DNA of 64,000 nucleotides from the NCBI GenBank assembly GCA_965249895.1, contig CBDFNC010000001.1:186001-250000 (forward strand), in the 5' to 3' direction. The notes below the pieces were generated by a model. The model saw only the letters and a program-made list of their open reading frames with translations, did no database searches and was not told the DNA's origin. The DNA is from CBDFNC01 sp965249895. GTDB taxonomy: Bacteria > Pseudomonadota > Gammaproteobacteria > Enterobacterales > CBDFNC01. This document shows, piece by piece, positions 52,871 through 60,957 of this stretch. A program made the position numbers and the translations under genes. Position 1 is the stretch's first letter. Every line of letters starts with the position of its first letter.

Positions 52871-53722
52871 TTAGCCTGCTTCGGCTAATCGCTTACACTT
52901 TTCTATTTGTCCAACATTTCCTTGCTTCCTGATACAGCGCTTATATGCAGCCTCATAGCGGCGTTTTGTCTTTATTTCTGTCACTATTGGGACTGCATCT
53001 GGATGCATGTCTGAAGTATCACTATCGTCCGGCATACTGATCATGGCGTATTCAATACTTTCACCTTGCTTGCCCGCAACGACTTTGCGATCTGACCATA
53101 AAATATCACCAGTTAAGCCGTCTACAAGAGCGACTTCGACGATCTCCATTTCGGGAGCTGAGACAATGCTCACACCTGTCAGCAAAAGAACTGCGGTAGA
53201 AGCCGCCAGTTCAGTGGCTGCTTTACCGGTAGATTTTATCTGGCCTGTCAAGTTAACGACAAGCAAGGCATCGGCGTTAACTCCTGATGCGATTATATTA
53301 GCGGCTTCGCCAACGGATTCGCGAAACTGCTTTGCTTCCTCTTCACTGATCTTGGGTTTTGCGTACAAATTTTTAGAGACTTCATCGTAACGATTTTTGA
53401 GCGAAGCAATTTTCACATTATGGTTACTAAGCCGGGTGGCTAACTGATCTGCTGTGATTTTGACCGGGATAAATCCTTTTTCAGCCAACCTGAGCTGAGT
53501 TTCTTCGATGATGACCTCCCGATAAATCGATAGCGTTTTTTCATCGTAAATTCGATGTTGGCCATCCACGGTTTTTTCAAACAGAATAATATCTGGGGGC
53601 AGTATGGCGATACGCTCTATACCGTTACTGGCTTCCTCGAAATCTGGGCTATAACGTGAACTGGTGGTCGTTGCGCAACCTGACAAAATGGTTGCCAGAA
53701 CAGGTAGTAGATACTTATTCAT
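52871..53722 (-). CDS. Predicted lipoprotein of unknown function
   Basis: A 283-residue protein with a lipobox (I-L-S-G-C, Cys16). The mature part has I-A-I-L-P-P-D near residue 40, a helical mid-section, and V-A-L-V-D-G-L-T-G-D-I-L-W-S-D near residue 205. This order resembles GNA1162/DUF799-like surface-complex lipoproteins, a loose resemblance only. It overlaps the upstream M48 protease gene by 8 bp, so the two are expressed together and may act together at the outer membrane. Confidence 0.75.
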   Translation of the reverse strand: MNKYLLPVLATILSGCATTTSSRYSPDFEEASNGIERIAILPPDIILFEKTVDGQHRIYDEKTLSIYREVIIEETQLRLAEKGFIPVKITADQLATRLSNHNVKIASLKNRYDEVSKNLYAKPKISEEEAKQFRESVGEAANIIASGVNADALLVVNLTGQIKSTGKAATELAASTAVLLLTGVSIVSAPEMEIVEVALVDGLTGDILWSDRKVVAGKQGESIEYAMISMPDDSDTSDMHPDAVPIVTEIKTKRRYEAAYKRCIRKQGNVGQIEKCKRLAEAG

Positions 53723-54941
53723 TGTTTTTCTCCTGGTATTTACCGATCAATGCGTTGACGTATTGCTTGTCTTTAGTGGCTCCTATGGAAAGTTGCTGGT
53801 ACTGAGTGAGGTATTTCAACGCCAGGTCATAGTGAAGTAGCTGACCATACATAAGCCCTCGGGCTTTAAGGGCCGGTAGGTAACTGGGCTGCTGATTGAT
53901 CAGGCGAATATACAGCTCGTCAGCTTTGTCCACGGCCTTAGCCTGGTTAGAATGGTTTTCCTTTCTTAACTGGTCTGACAAGGATTGGCCCCGTAGCCAA
54001 GCTATTTCCCTGCTGGTCGCCTGCCAATTGGTGGCCTGGATCTGATAGGCGCGTGCCTGCTGGTAAACTTGTTTTGTTGTGAGCGGAGCAAACTTCCTGC
54101 TTTGAGCTAGCTCCCTTAAGGCGAGTTGAGGCAGGTTTTTACTCAGTTTTACATCAACACTAACCACTGTAATTTGATGACGGATCTGGAGAAACAATGG
54201 GCTGGGGTCAGTTGCTTCGACGCCATTAGTATGTTGAGCCAGCAAAGCGGTGCGCTCTTGTGTTGGAGGATGAGAAGCAAATAAACCCAACATGACCTCA
54301 TCACTTTCTTTTTGCTCTATTGCAGTCAATGCGCTCGCCGCTAGGTTTGGGTTATATCCTGCAGCAATAAGCCGGGTCATTCCTAATCGATCAGCTTCAA
54401 TTTCTGAACTTCGACTGTGGGATGTCAGTTGGGCGTAGGCTGGAATGGCGAGCAGGTTTGCGGTAAGGCTTATGGCAACGGAAGCGTATCTGTAGTGTTG
54501 GTTTTTTTCTAGACCATGACGCTGATTGATGTGTTCGATTTCATGGGCAAGGATAAAGGCAAGTTGAGGTTCATTTTCCAGCTCAGCAACCAGGCCTGTA
54601 GTGATATAGATATGACCATTTGGGTATGCATAAGCATTGGCGAGGGGATCTTTAGTGATAAAAACCTCTATGTCATAAGGAAGGATCCACATTGCTTTTG
54701 ATAACCTGTCGGTCATCTTCATCAGGTAACTATGTACAGCGGGATCGTGAAGTAGCAGGTCTTTTTTAATCAGTTCCCTATGTATTAAATTAGCCTTGTC
54801 AATTAAAGCGAGCTCTGCTGCTGACAGGGCTGTAGGTTGGTTTTGCGCTGAGTAAGGCAGGTTATTTGTTGAACACCCTCCCAGACAAACAAATAAAGCG
54901 AACAAGGGACGGTGGAGTAGCCATTTGATTAGTACATTCAT
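53715..54941 (-). CDS. M48-family metalloprotease lipoprotein with TPR-like tail
   Basis: A 408-residue protein. A lipobox ends at Cys23 (C-L-G-G-C). The zinc motif is H-E-I-E-H at 133-137, with a downstream acidic ligand in S-S-E-I-E-A-D near 180. The C-terminal ~140 residues are helical repeats of TPR type (A-L-R-E-L-A-Q-S-R-K, L-Y-I-R-L-I-N-Q-Q-P). It resembles BepA and LoiP-type periplasmic proteases that clear misassembled outer-membrane proteins. It precedes and overlaps a lipoprotein gene. Confidence 0.9.
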   Translation of the reverse strand: MNVLIKWLLHRPLFALFVCLGGCSTNNLPYSAQNQPTALSAAELALIDKANLIHRELIKKDLLLHDPAVHSYLMKMTDRLSKAMWILPYDIEVFITKDPLANAYAYPNGHIYITTGLVAELENEPQLAFILAHEIEHINQRHGLEKNQHYRYASVAISLTANLLAIPAYAQLTSHSRSSEIEADRLGMTRLIAAGYNPNLAASALTAIEQKESDEVMLGLFASHPPTQERTALLAQHTNGVEATDPSPLFLQIRHQITVVSVDVKLSKNLPQLALRELAQSRKFAPLTTKQVYQQARAYQIQATNWQATSREIAWLRGQSLSDQLRKENHSNQAKAVDKADELYIRLINQQPSYLPALKARGLMYGQLLHYDLALKYLTQYQQLSIGATKDKQYVNALIGKYQEKNNE

Positions 54942-55284
54942 CCTTGAGTACCACTTGCAGCAATGGTAAATGACAAATGTACTAATTGGTTCAGGTTCTC
55001 GCTAACTGGTTGATTAAAATGTGATTAATGATGTGACCCTGAAGCGAGGTAGATACCCTGAGTATATACATAAGTTCGAAAGTTAAGGTGTAAGAGTTAG
55101 CTTTATGGCAGTGGATTATATGTTAGGAATTCTGTCACTGGATGATTATGTTGCTCTGGGAGTAGGAGTAAATAGCGAAAAAATTTACTATTTGTTTACT
55201 GGCTATTTGATCCGGCTTCCTCTTTGACTACTCCATCTGTTGTTATTCACGGGAAAGACAAACCAATAAACGGCATAAATTTCA
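54942..55284. other. Gap without a supportable gene
   Basis: AT-rich spacer before the duplicated Nudix segment. I see no repeat or coding signal in it. Confidence 0.4.
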
Positions 55285-55900
55285 GCTATAATCGCCAACC
55301 TTTGAGCCTGTATTGAAGCTGTTGAACAAACTTATGCGATTACTAAAATCCACAGTTCACCCCAACCTTAATTCGCTTACTGGCAGCATTTTTCAACGTA
55401 ACGCGGCCCGAGGCATTATCCTAAACGGTGATGATATCTTGATGCTCTAACCGAGCGATATCATGACTACACATTGCCGGGCGGTGGCATCGATGAGGAT
55501 GAAGATATCCAAGCCGGCTTGGTCAGAGAGCTCGAGGAAGAAACCGGAGCCAAAAATATCAGAGATATTGAGGCATTTGGCTTATATGAAGAATACCGCC
55601 CATGGTACAAACCGGACTTCGATATTGTACATATGAAATCCTACTGTTTTGTCTGCCGAATTGATGCAGAGCTAGGTGATACGAAACTGGAAGATTACGA
55701 GATAAAAAACGGTATGAAGCCCGTATGGATAAATATCCACGATGCCATCGCACACAACGAACACACTATGGAAAATAGTGCGAAGAAAGGCATGTCCATT
55801 GAACGTGAAACCTTTTTGTTGAAGTTGATAGTGGAGGAGTTACTATCTGCATCTAAGTTAAAGCAGGCCAGTTGATAAAGTTGTAGATTATGTGCCGCTA
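55285..55900. repeat. Duplicated Nudix segment, left copy
   Basis: Direct repeat of 60058-60676, from GCTATAATCGCCAACC to GTGCCGCTA. Identity is very high except in a ~60-bp stretch before the ATG. The final CTA is read in reverse as a TAG stop by the gene abutting each copy. Confidence 0.9.
55334..55875 (+). pseudogene. Nudix hydrolase, inactivated copy
   Basis: Nearly identical to the intact gene at 60109-60651. Where the intact copy encodes L-M-L-Y-T-E-R-Y, this copy has lost two bases and reads a TAA stop at 55447. Restoring them gives the full 180-residue frame. The 3' part, with the Nudix box, is still open from about 55474. It was probably released from selection after duplication. 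Confidence 0.9.
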
Positions 55901-56159
55901 CTCTTCTTCAGGCGCATCAGGTAAAGACATCCAGTGCGTCACGCTATACGCCACGCTTTCTTGATTTAACATGCCCTCATTATTGTTCGTTTTGGCATCT
56001 AGGAAGCCAAAAACGCGACCGCCGTAATATGCTTTTGCAACTCTATAAGAGCCGAAAGCTAGCACTCTAGAATTACTATCATCATTAAGGGTGCTGATGT
56101 ACCCCGATCTTCTTTTCCTCTCTCGGAAGCATATCTTTAACGCTTATTCACTTGCTCAT
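55898..56159 (-). pseudogene. Decayed DUF551-like gene
   Basis: From the ATG at 56157-56159, preceded by GAGGGG, codons read M-S-K-stop-I-S-V-K-D-M-L-P; a tryptophan codon has become TGA. After a frameshift near codon 20 the frame continues (…A-K-A-Y-Y-G-G-R-V-F-G-F…) and ends V-T-H-W-M-S-L-P-D-A-P. W-I-S-V-K-D-x-L-P at one end and H-W-M-x-L-P at the other are the DUF551 hallmarks, mostly in phage and island proteins. The TAG stop is the last triplet of the duplicated Nudix segment. Confidence 0.75.
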
Positions 56160-56190
56160 TTCTACCCCTCTCGGTTTCCGGTCTTTTTTT

Positions 56191-56427
56191 GTGAATTATT
56201 ACACGTGTAATAATTGTACTAAAAACGAGCATAAAACTAAACGTGGCTGGCCAAAGCTGGCGACCACTGAAAAGAAAACTAAGCGCCTACCTGTGACCCA
56301 ACTCACTGAGCAACAAGATGATGACTACCGGATGGCGGCAGAGCTGGAAGATAAGAAAATATCGGACTGGATCAGGGATACCCTGACTTCTAGGGCTAAG
56401 GCGACCATAAAAAAGGCCGGTGGTTAA
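56191..56427 (+). CDS. Small basic protein, possible ribbon-helix-helix-like regulator, start uncertain
   Basis: The meaningful sequence begins K-R-G-W-P-K-L-A-T-T-E-K-K-T-K-R-L-P-V, followed by an acidic helix and K-I-S-D-W-I-R-D-T-L. The pattern resembles small plasmid or island DNA-binding proteins of about 65-70 residues. There is no ATG near the expected start; the GTG at 56191 lies on the edge of the 22-bp palindrome and would make a 78-residue product. The start may have been lost by mutation. No partner gene in the same direction. Confidence 0.5.
   Translation: MNYYTCNNCTKNEHKTKRGWPKLATTEKKTKRLPVTQLTEQQDDDYRMAAELEDKKISDWIRDTLTSRAKATIKKAGG
56194..56215. promoter_or_regulatory. Perfect 22-bp palindrome
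   Basis: AATTATTACAC joined directly to its complement. It lies immediately before the coding part of a small gene and probably serves as its operator. Confidence 0.65.
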
Positions 56428-56454
56428 CCGGCCTTGGTATAGAGGAGGTTTGGT

Positions 56455-56793
56455 TTATTCTCGGAGCTGCTCGATGCCCACACCCAACGCGGCGGCTATC
56501 TTCTCCAGCGTTGCGTCCTGGGGCTTACTGTCCGGCTTCTCAATCTGAGATAAAGCAGGCTGAGTAATACCGGCAGCGCTCGCCAAGTCATTTTGAGTAA
56601 CCTTCTTATACTTCCTCCATGCGGTGATCAGGCTGCATTCCTGCATTAACTGAATGCCTACCACCTCGTGAGGTATATATACCTGTTCATTTTGCTGGCC
56701 GGTCAGCTCCAGCCATTGCTCATAAGGTACAACAGCGAAGGCGGGCTTGCCGTCTTGCTTAATGATCTGCACCTCGTTAGTAGGTGTTTTCAT
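56455..56793 (-). CDS. HigA-like antitoxin with XRE helix-turn-helix
   Basis: A 112-residue protein. The N-terminal part (G-K-P-A-F-A-V-V-P-Y-E-Q-W-L) resembles antitoxin dimerisation segments. The C-terminal XRE domain is Y-K-K-V-T-Q-N-D-L-A-S-A-A-G-I-T-Q-P-A-L-S-Q-I-E. The frame is intact, although the toxin gene that precedes it is dead. It may still bind its own promoter or neutralise related toxins in trans. Confidence 0.85.
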   Translation of the reverse strand: MKTPTNEVQIIKQDGKPAFAVVPYEQWLELTGQQNEQVYIPHEVVGIQLMQECSLITAWRKYKKVTQNDLASAAGITQPALSQIEKPDSKPQDATLEKIAAALGVGIEQLRE

Positions 56794-57033
56794 TGCGTTT
56801 CTTAACCTCCTCTATGCTGATAATCTTTAGGACTCCATCATGCTCAAAGAACACTCTAAAATCCCCCACTCTTAGCCGATAGTCATGTTCGTGGTTGGTC
56901 AGACGCTTAGGCTATCTGGAAACTGTTTAAGCTAGTCAACTTCTTGGTAAATCTTTAACGCCGCTTGGCGATTCCCTTTGTTGATTTTGCCTAACTGTTT
57001 CTGAGCTTTTCTAGACCACTGTATTGTGTTGAT
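56777..57033 (-). pseudogene. RelE/ParE-family toxin, inactivated
   Basis: Codons from 57033 read I-N-T-I-Q-W-S-R-K-A-Q-K-Q-L-G-K-I, a RelE/ParE opening with ATC in place of the start ATG. An in-frame TAG follows E-V-D, and a frame change near 56910 precedes the intact end H-D-Y-R-L-R-V-G-D-F-R-V-F-F-E-H-D-G. Its stop lies inside the antitoxin gene, the usual toxin-first overlap of HigBA-type pairs. Confidence 0.8.
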
Positions 57034-57097
57034 GTCTTATATTATAAGTATTTATATAAGTTAACAAAGAGGTTTATAAGTAAATTTATAAGATTAC

Positions 57098-57475
57098 TTA
57101 AAGTGCTATTTCATACATTTGTTCTAGCCGTTCCTGGCAAATATCCAAATAGTTAAGCGCCATTTCTGGGTCAGCATGACCCAGTATTTTAGCCATAGTT
57201 TCCAGCGGAACACCCTTTCTGATCACTGAGTTCGTAACAAGGCTCTTTCTGCCACTATGGCTGCTAGCGCCCTTCATGCCTGATCTTTTGTATATCTGCC
57301 TGATCACTTTCTCTAAAGAGTCGCAAGCTCCGTAAAGCTCGACCTCTCCGCCTTTTAACTCTCGCTTCTTATCGGTTATAAGTAGGTGAGCATAAGTTTT
57401 CAGAGCTGCTCTCTGTTTGTTTTTTATGCAGTGGTACAGATATTTTTGCGTTTTTTCACCGACTCCAGTATACAT
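57098..57475 (-). CDS. Tyrosine recombinase, C-terminal catalytic part (truncated)
   Basis: A 125-residue product carrying the end of the integrase domain: H-S-G-R-K-S with the box II His and Arg, L-G-H-A-D, and the nucleophile tyrosine in N-Y-L-D-I. The N-terminal domains and first catalytic arginine are missing. The 5' side ends next to an IS630-family element, whose insertion may have truncated it. It is the likely relic of the enzyme that once moved part of this island. Confidence 0.75.
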   Translation of the reverse strand: MYTGVGEKTQKYLYHCIKNKQRAALKTYAHLLITDKKRELKGGEVELYGACDSLEKVIRQIYKRSGMKGASSHSGRKSLVTNSVIRKGVPLETMAKILGHADPEMALNYLDICQERLEQMYEIAL

Positions 57476-57507
57476 GCATCAATTTTCAACATCATGCGTA
57501 CCAATCC

Positions 57508-58526
57508 GTGAAAGTAGTATGGTGCCTTACTGAGGCCGAACAAATTACCCTTAGAGAAGCTGTGGCTAATCACCCCAAACATCGTTGTAGAATCCGGGCT
57601 CATGCCATCCTACTCAGCCATAAGAGATACGATATTAAGCAGCTAGCGGATATCTTCGATACCAGTTTGGAGACGCTTTCTAAATGGATCGATTGCTGGG
57701 AAGAGTTCGGGATCTCAAGCCTTTATGACGCAAAGCGAACGGGGCGGCCCACTATTTATACGGATGAGGAGAAACAGCGCCTGAAAGAGCTTGTGGATGA
57801 GGAGCCTCATCAACTCAAGCGAGCCCAGTCCCTGATGGAGAAAGAAAGCGGCAAAAAAGCCAGCGTTTCAACGATTAAGCGAACGTTGAAAAAAAATTTA
57901 ACTACAGCCATAAAAGAGCCAGACATTCACTCAAACTAAAGCGTGATGAAGAGGCGTTCCGAAAGTGTTACAACACCCTGAATAAATTTATAAAGCTTGA
58001 ACAAGAGGGCGAGTTGGACCTCTATTATTTCGATGAATCAGGTTTCAGCCAAAAATCGAACTTACCTTACGCATGGAGCCCAGTCGGTGAGCCGTTTGCA
58101 TTTCCTGCCTATTCGCATAGTAAGCGATTGAACGTACTTGGCTTTTTAAGCCGCCAAGGAAAGCTGGTTTACCACAGCACCGAAGGTCACGTTACTACTG
58201 ACACAGTCATCGAGGCGTTTGAAAAGCTGATAGAAAATAAGCCACACACCGCAAAGAAAAAACTGACAGTCGTTTTTCTGGACAACGCATCTTTTCACCG
58301 CTCTGCGAAATTTAAAGAGAAATGCAGTGACTGGATAACAGAGGGTGTTTTGGTGCTGTATCTGCCAGCTTATTCGCCAGAGCTGAATATCATAGAAATA
58401 CTATGGCGGAAAATTAAGTATGAATGGCTTCCCACCTGCGCTTTTGAAACATTTGAAAATCTGACCAAGTGTGTAAAAAACACCCTGTCTAATTATCCAT
58501 CTAAATACAGAATAACTTTTACCTAG
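57508..58526 (+). mobile_element. IS630-family transposase in two frames
   Basis: The first frame (57508-57939) holds the helix-turn-helix region (R-C-R-I-R-A-H-A-I-L-L-S, D-I-K-Q-L-A-D-I-F). The second (from about 57897 to 58526) holds the DDE domain: Y-F-D-E-S-G-F, F-L-D-N-A-S-F-H, and Y-S-P-E-L-N-I-I-E. The frames join at a run of eight adenines (57889-57896), where a -1 slip gives a continuous protein. Programmed -1 frameshifting is known in IS630 relatives, so the element may be functional. It differs from the transposase at 47.4-48.6 kb. Terminal repeats were not identified. Confidence 0.85.
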
Positions 58527-58545
58527 GCAGTAGGTAGACTTAGCC

Positions 58546-58680
58546 TGATATCGACCTGTCTGGAAAACGTCCGACAGTGCTTTTTGATATCCCTGAGGCT
58601 AATTGTTGTATATTCGCTTCATCGGCCAGTTCTGTATGTGTCCAATGAGTAATTTCTCTTCCACATTTGGTCGGCTCTTT
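58546..58680 (-). mobile_element. 135-bp fragment of the 47.4-kb IS630-family transposase gene
   Basis: Nearly identical to 48098-48236, differing by a one-base loss and a few changes. It carries codons from the helix-turn-helix region only. It truncates the neighbouring gene fragment on its right. Confidence 0.92.
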
Positions 58681-58890
58681 TTAGCATAAGGACCACCACG
58701 GTTGCTGTAGATAAACCTGCTGTTAGGATTGAGCCCTTGATATGCGCTACTACCAGGGGAAATACCCCAGCCCTTACGTTTTCTAAAGTCAATTCCTTGC
58801 TGGATGATTTCGCGGCTTTTGGGGTTCGTTAGCACGGCTAGACGATGATTATCGCTCAACCCTGTTAGAGTCTGGGATTAAAATGCGCTA
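58680..58890 (-). pseudogene. Fragment of an unrecognised protein, cut by IS sequence
   Basis: On the minus strand a frame bounded by a stop near 58888 reads S-Q-T-L-T-G-L-S-D-N-H-R-L-A-V, then R-K-R-K-G-W-G-I-S-P-G-S-S-A and N-P-N-S-R-F-I-Y-S-N-R-G-G, then runs into the IS fragment. Both natural ends are missing. The composition, with a Gly/Ser/Asn-rich linker, would fit part of a polymorphic toxin module, but I do not recognise it. Confidence 0.4.
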
Positions 58891-58983
58891 GCCGTGGAGT
58901 ATTAGGCTTATCCGCGCCCCTGGCTGGCGTGATTTATCGTTTCCGACCTCCGAGCGAGACCGGAAAGCAGTTACTAAGCACTT

Positions 58984-59640
58984 CTACCTTTCAGATGTAA
59001 AAAACAATGGGAAGTACCCTTGCGGATTCTTTTTGTTAGGATTAAATATCAGATTTGCTGAGCCATATGTAGATCCAACAAGCAACCAAGGTTCACTCAG
59101 AATCTCTTCTTTAACTTTCTCAACTGTTTCCTTATTGCCTTTTAAATCTTGGTATGCGGCAACCATTGTTCCGTTATCCACCCCAATAATGACTCGCGCA
59201 GCGGCATATTCACCTTCAAATTTTCTTTCTCGTCTAGTTTCAAAGTACGCAATCGCACCTTTTTTTGGAGTGTTATCTATATTTACATTGCAATATTTGT
59301 TGTCAAACAGGTTAAAGGAACACTCAACAATGGGTAGGCTGGCAAATACGACAGAAAAATTTATTGTTTCCCCAGGTAATACTGTATAAGACAAGCCCCA
59401 GCCATTTTTACCTTGATTCGTTTGAGCGTGACTTTGACTAATAATATCCATATTTAGTGATTTTATCGTACGAGTCGGTATATATAATGTTGTATTCGAT
59501 CTATTTGTAATATTGACTGGGACCGTATAGTGGCTCCCCTGTAGGCTTTTCAGGTTCTTATCAGGAGATACCACCTCCTTAGATGCCACCCCTTGTGATA
59601 TTGTAGATAGAGCAGCTAACAATACTATTTTTGATTTCAT
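58984..59640 (-). CDS. Exported protein of unknown function
   Basis: A 218-residue protein with a signal peptide (L-L-A-A-L-S-T-I-S-Q, likely cut after G-V-A-S). The mature part is beta-rich: T-V-P-V-N-I-T-N-R-S-N-T-T-L-Y-I-P resembles the opening of immunoglobulin-like periplasmic domains. Two cysteines (near 107 and 116) could pair. I do not recognise the family. Its lower, more AT-rich coding style differs from the housekeeping genes, consistent with acquisition. Confidence 0.65.
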   Translation of the reverse strand: MKSKIVLLAALSTISQGVASKEVVSPDKNLKSLQGSHYTVPVNITNRSNTTLYIPTRTIKSLNMDIISQSHAQTNQGKNGWGLSYTVLPGETINFSVVFASLPIVECSFNLFDNKYCNVNIDNTPKKGAIAYFETRRERKFEGEYAAARVIIGVDNGTMVAAYQDLKGNKETVEKVKEEILSEPWLLVGSTYGSANLIFNPNKKNPQGYFPLFFTSER

Positions 59641-60057
59641 GGAACATTCCTTTTCAAATGGACAAATATAGAAAGCCGTGATGGTTTACAGCTTTAAACT
59701 CAATTCAAAAGCATTACTATTGATAACTGTATCAATATAGCAGCGTATATGGGGTATCGTGCGAGTAGAGGCCCCAGTTGAGCCAGAGCTTTTTAAATTA
59801 GCGTTTCTACAACGGGTTTGAGGTACTTATCAGCCTCGACAGAATATTCACTTTCGTTGAAAAACGGAGACACCCACCATTCAAAATGGTGGGTCCTCAA
59901 TTTCCGATTTGGCGGCGGTGCTTCCTCAGTAGACAGATATTAGGACTTTCTGATTTGGAACTAAATGCAGTCCTAGGAAGGTAAATAGCGGATAGCTCTA
60001 CTGTCTGTCGTCGTTAATGACGACAGACAGACAGACTGATAAATTGCGTATATGTAC
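59641..60057. other. Gap with two hairpins before the right Nudix copy
   Basis: ACCCACCATT-caa-AATGGTGGGT-type stem at 59872-59894, and CTGTCTGTCGTC with its exact complement at 60001-60030. A 40-bp scrap near 59965-60000 resembles part of the LysR gene at 50332. Confidence 0.5.
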
Positions 60058-60676
60058 GCTATAATCGCCAACCTTTTTGACCTCCAATTGAACTGTCAGA
60101 GCTAAGTTATGCGATTATTAAAATCCACAGTCCACCCTGATCTTAAGTCGCTTACTGGCAGCATTTTTCAACGTAACGCGGCCCGAGGCATTATCCTAAA
60201 CGGTGATGATATCTTGATGCTTTACACCGAGCGATATCATGACTACACATTGCCGGGCGGTGGCATCGATGAGGATGAAGATATCCAAGCCGGCTTGGTC
60301 AGAGAGCTAGAGGAAGAAACCGGAGCCAAAAATATCAGAAATATTGAGGCATTTGGCTTATATGAAGAATATCGCCCATGGTACAAACCGGACTTCGATA
60401 TTGTACATATGAAATCCTACTGTTTTGTCTGCCGAATTGATGCAGAGCTAGGTGATACGAAACTGGAAGATTACGAGATAAAAAACGGTATGAAGCCCGT
60501 GTGGATAAATATCCACGATGCCATAGCACACAATGAACACACTATGGCAAACAGCGAGAAAAAAGGCATGTCCATTGAACGTGAAACATTTTTGTTGAAG
60601 TTGATAGTGGAGGAGTTACTACCTGCATCTAAGTTAAAGCAGGCCAGTTGATAAAGTTGTAGATTATGTGCCGCTA
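60058..60676. repeat. Duplicated Nudix segment, right copy
   Basis: Direct repeat of 55285-55900. Its right end coincides with the TAG stop of the immunity-type gene. Confidence 0.9.
60109..60651 (+). CDS. Nudix hydrolase
   Basis: A 180-residue protein with a complete Nudix box near residues 50-72 (G-G-I-D-E-D-E…R-E-L-E-E-E-T-G-A), which fits Gx5Ex7REUxEExGU. It cleaves nucleoside diphosphates linked to another group; the substrate is unknown. TATAAT at 60060-60065 could serve as -10. This is the intact member of a duplicated pair and lies convergent to the CDI immunity gene, 22 bp from its stop. Confidence 0.9.
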   Translation: MRLLKSTVHPDLKSLTGSIFQRNAARGIILNGDDILMLYTERYHDYTLPGGGIDEDEDIQAGLVRELEEETGAKNIRNIEAFGLYEEYRPWYKPDFDIVHMKSYCFVCRIDAELGDTKLEDYEIKNGMKPVWINIHDAIAHNEHTMANSEKKGMSIERETFLLKLIVEELLPASKLKQAS

Positions 60677-60949
60677 TTCAGAGCGGATTATCACTGTCCC
60701 CAGACCATAATCAACTTCGCCAAATTGTTCATTTAACATTACCGAGGTTGGCAACTCAAAGTTGTCTTTGATCAGCGAAAAATCAATTGGCTGCTTTAAC
60801 ACAGCAAAATAACCAGTCGGATTGCTGCCCCACCTATAATCTGTTGCCAACTCATTTCCATGAGCTAGCAACAAGTCCAAGATTCCATCTAGTATTTTAT
60901 GTTTTGGTTGTCCAGAAAAGCTGGCGACTTCAATTTGAGTTTTATTCAT
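60674..60949 (-). CDS. Probable CDI immunity protein
   Basis: A 91-residue acidic protein. Its ATG at 60947-60949 lies eight bases after the cdiA stop, and GGAGGG directly after that stop is the ribosome binding site. Small size, tight spacing and position at the 3' end of a cdiA-type gene identify it as the immunity protein by context. Sequence alone (G-I-L-D-L-L-L-A-H-G-N-E-L, W-G-S-N-P-T-G-Y-F-A-V) gives no family I recognise. Confidence 0.75.
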   Translation of the reverse strand: MNKTQIEVASFSGQPKHKILDGILDLLLAHGNELATDYRWGSNPTGYFAVLKQPIDFSLIKDNFELPTSVMLNEQFGEVDYGLGTVIIRSE

Positions 60950-60957
60950 TTTCCCTC

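Noticed and set aside
55285..60676. Nudix duplication as att sites of an integrated element
   Set aside because: The repeats are ~0.6 kb and contain a whole gene, far longer than att cores, and the only integrase nearby is a truncated remnant. Module displacement at the CDI locus fits better.
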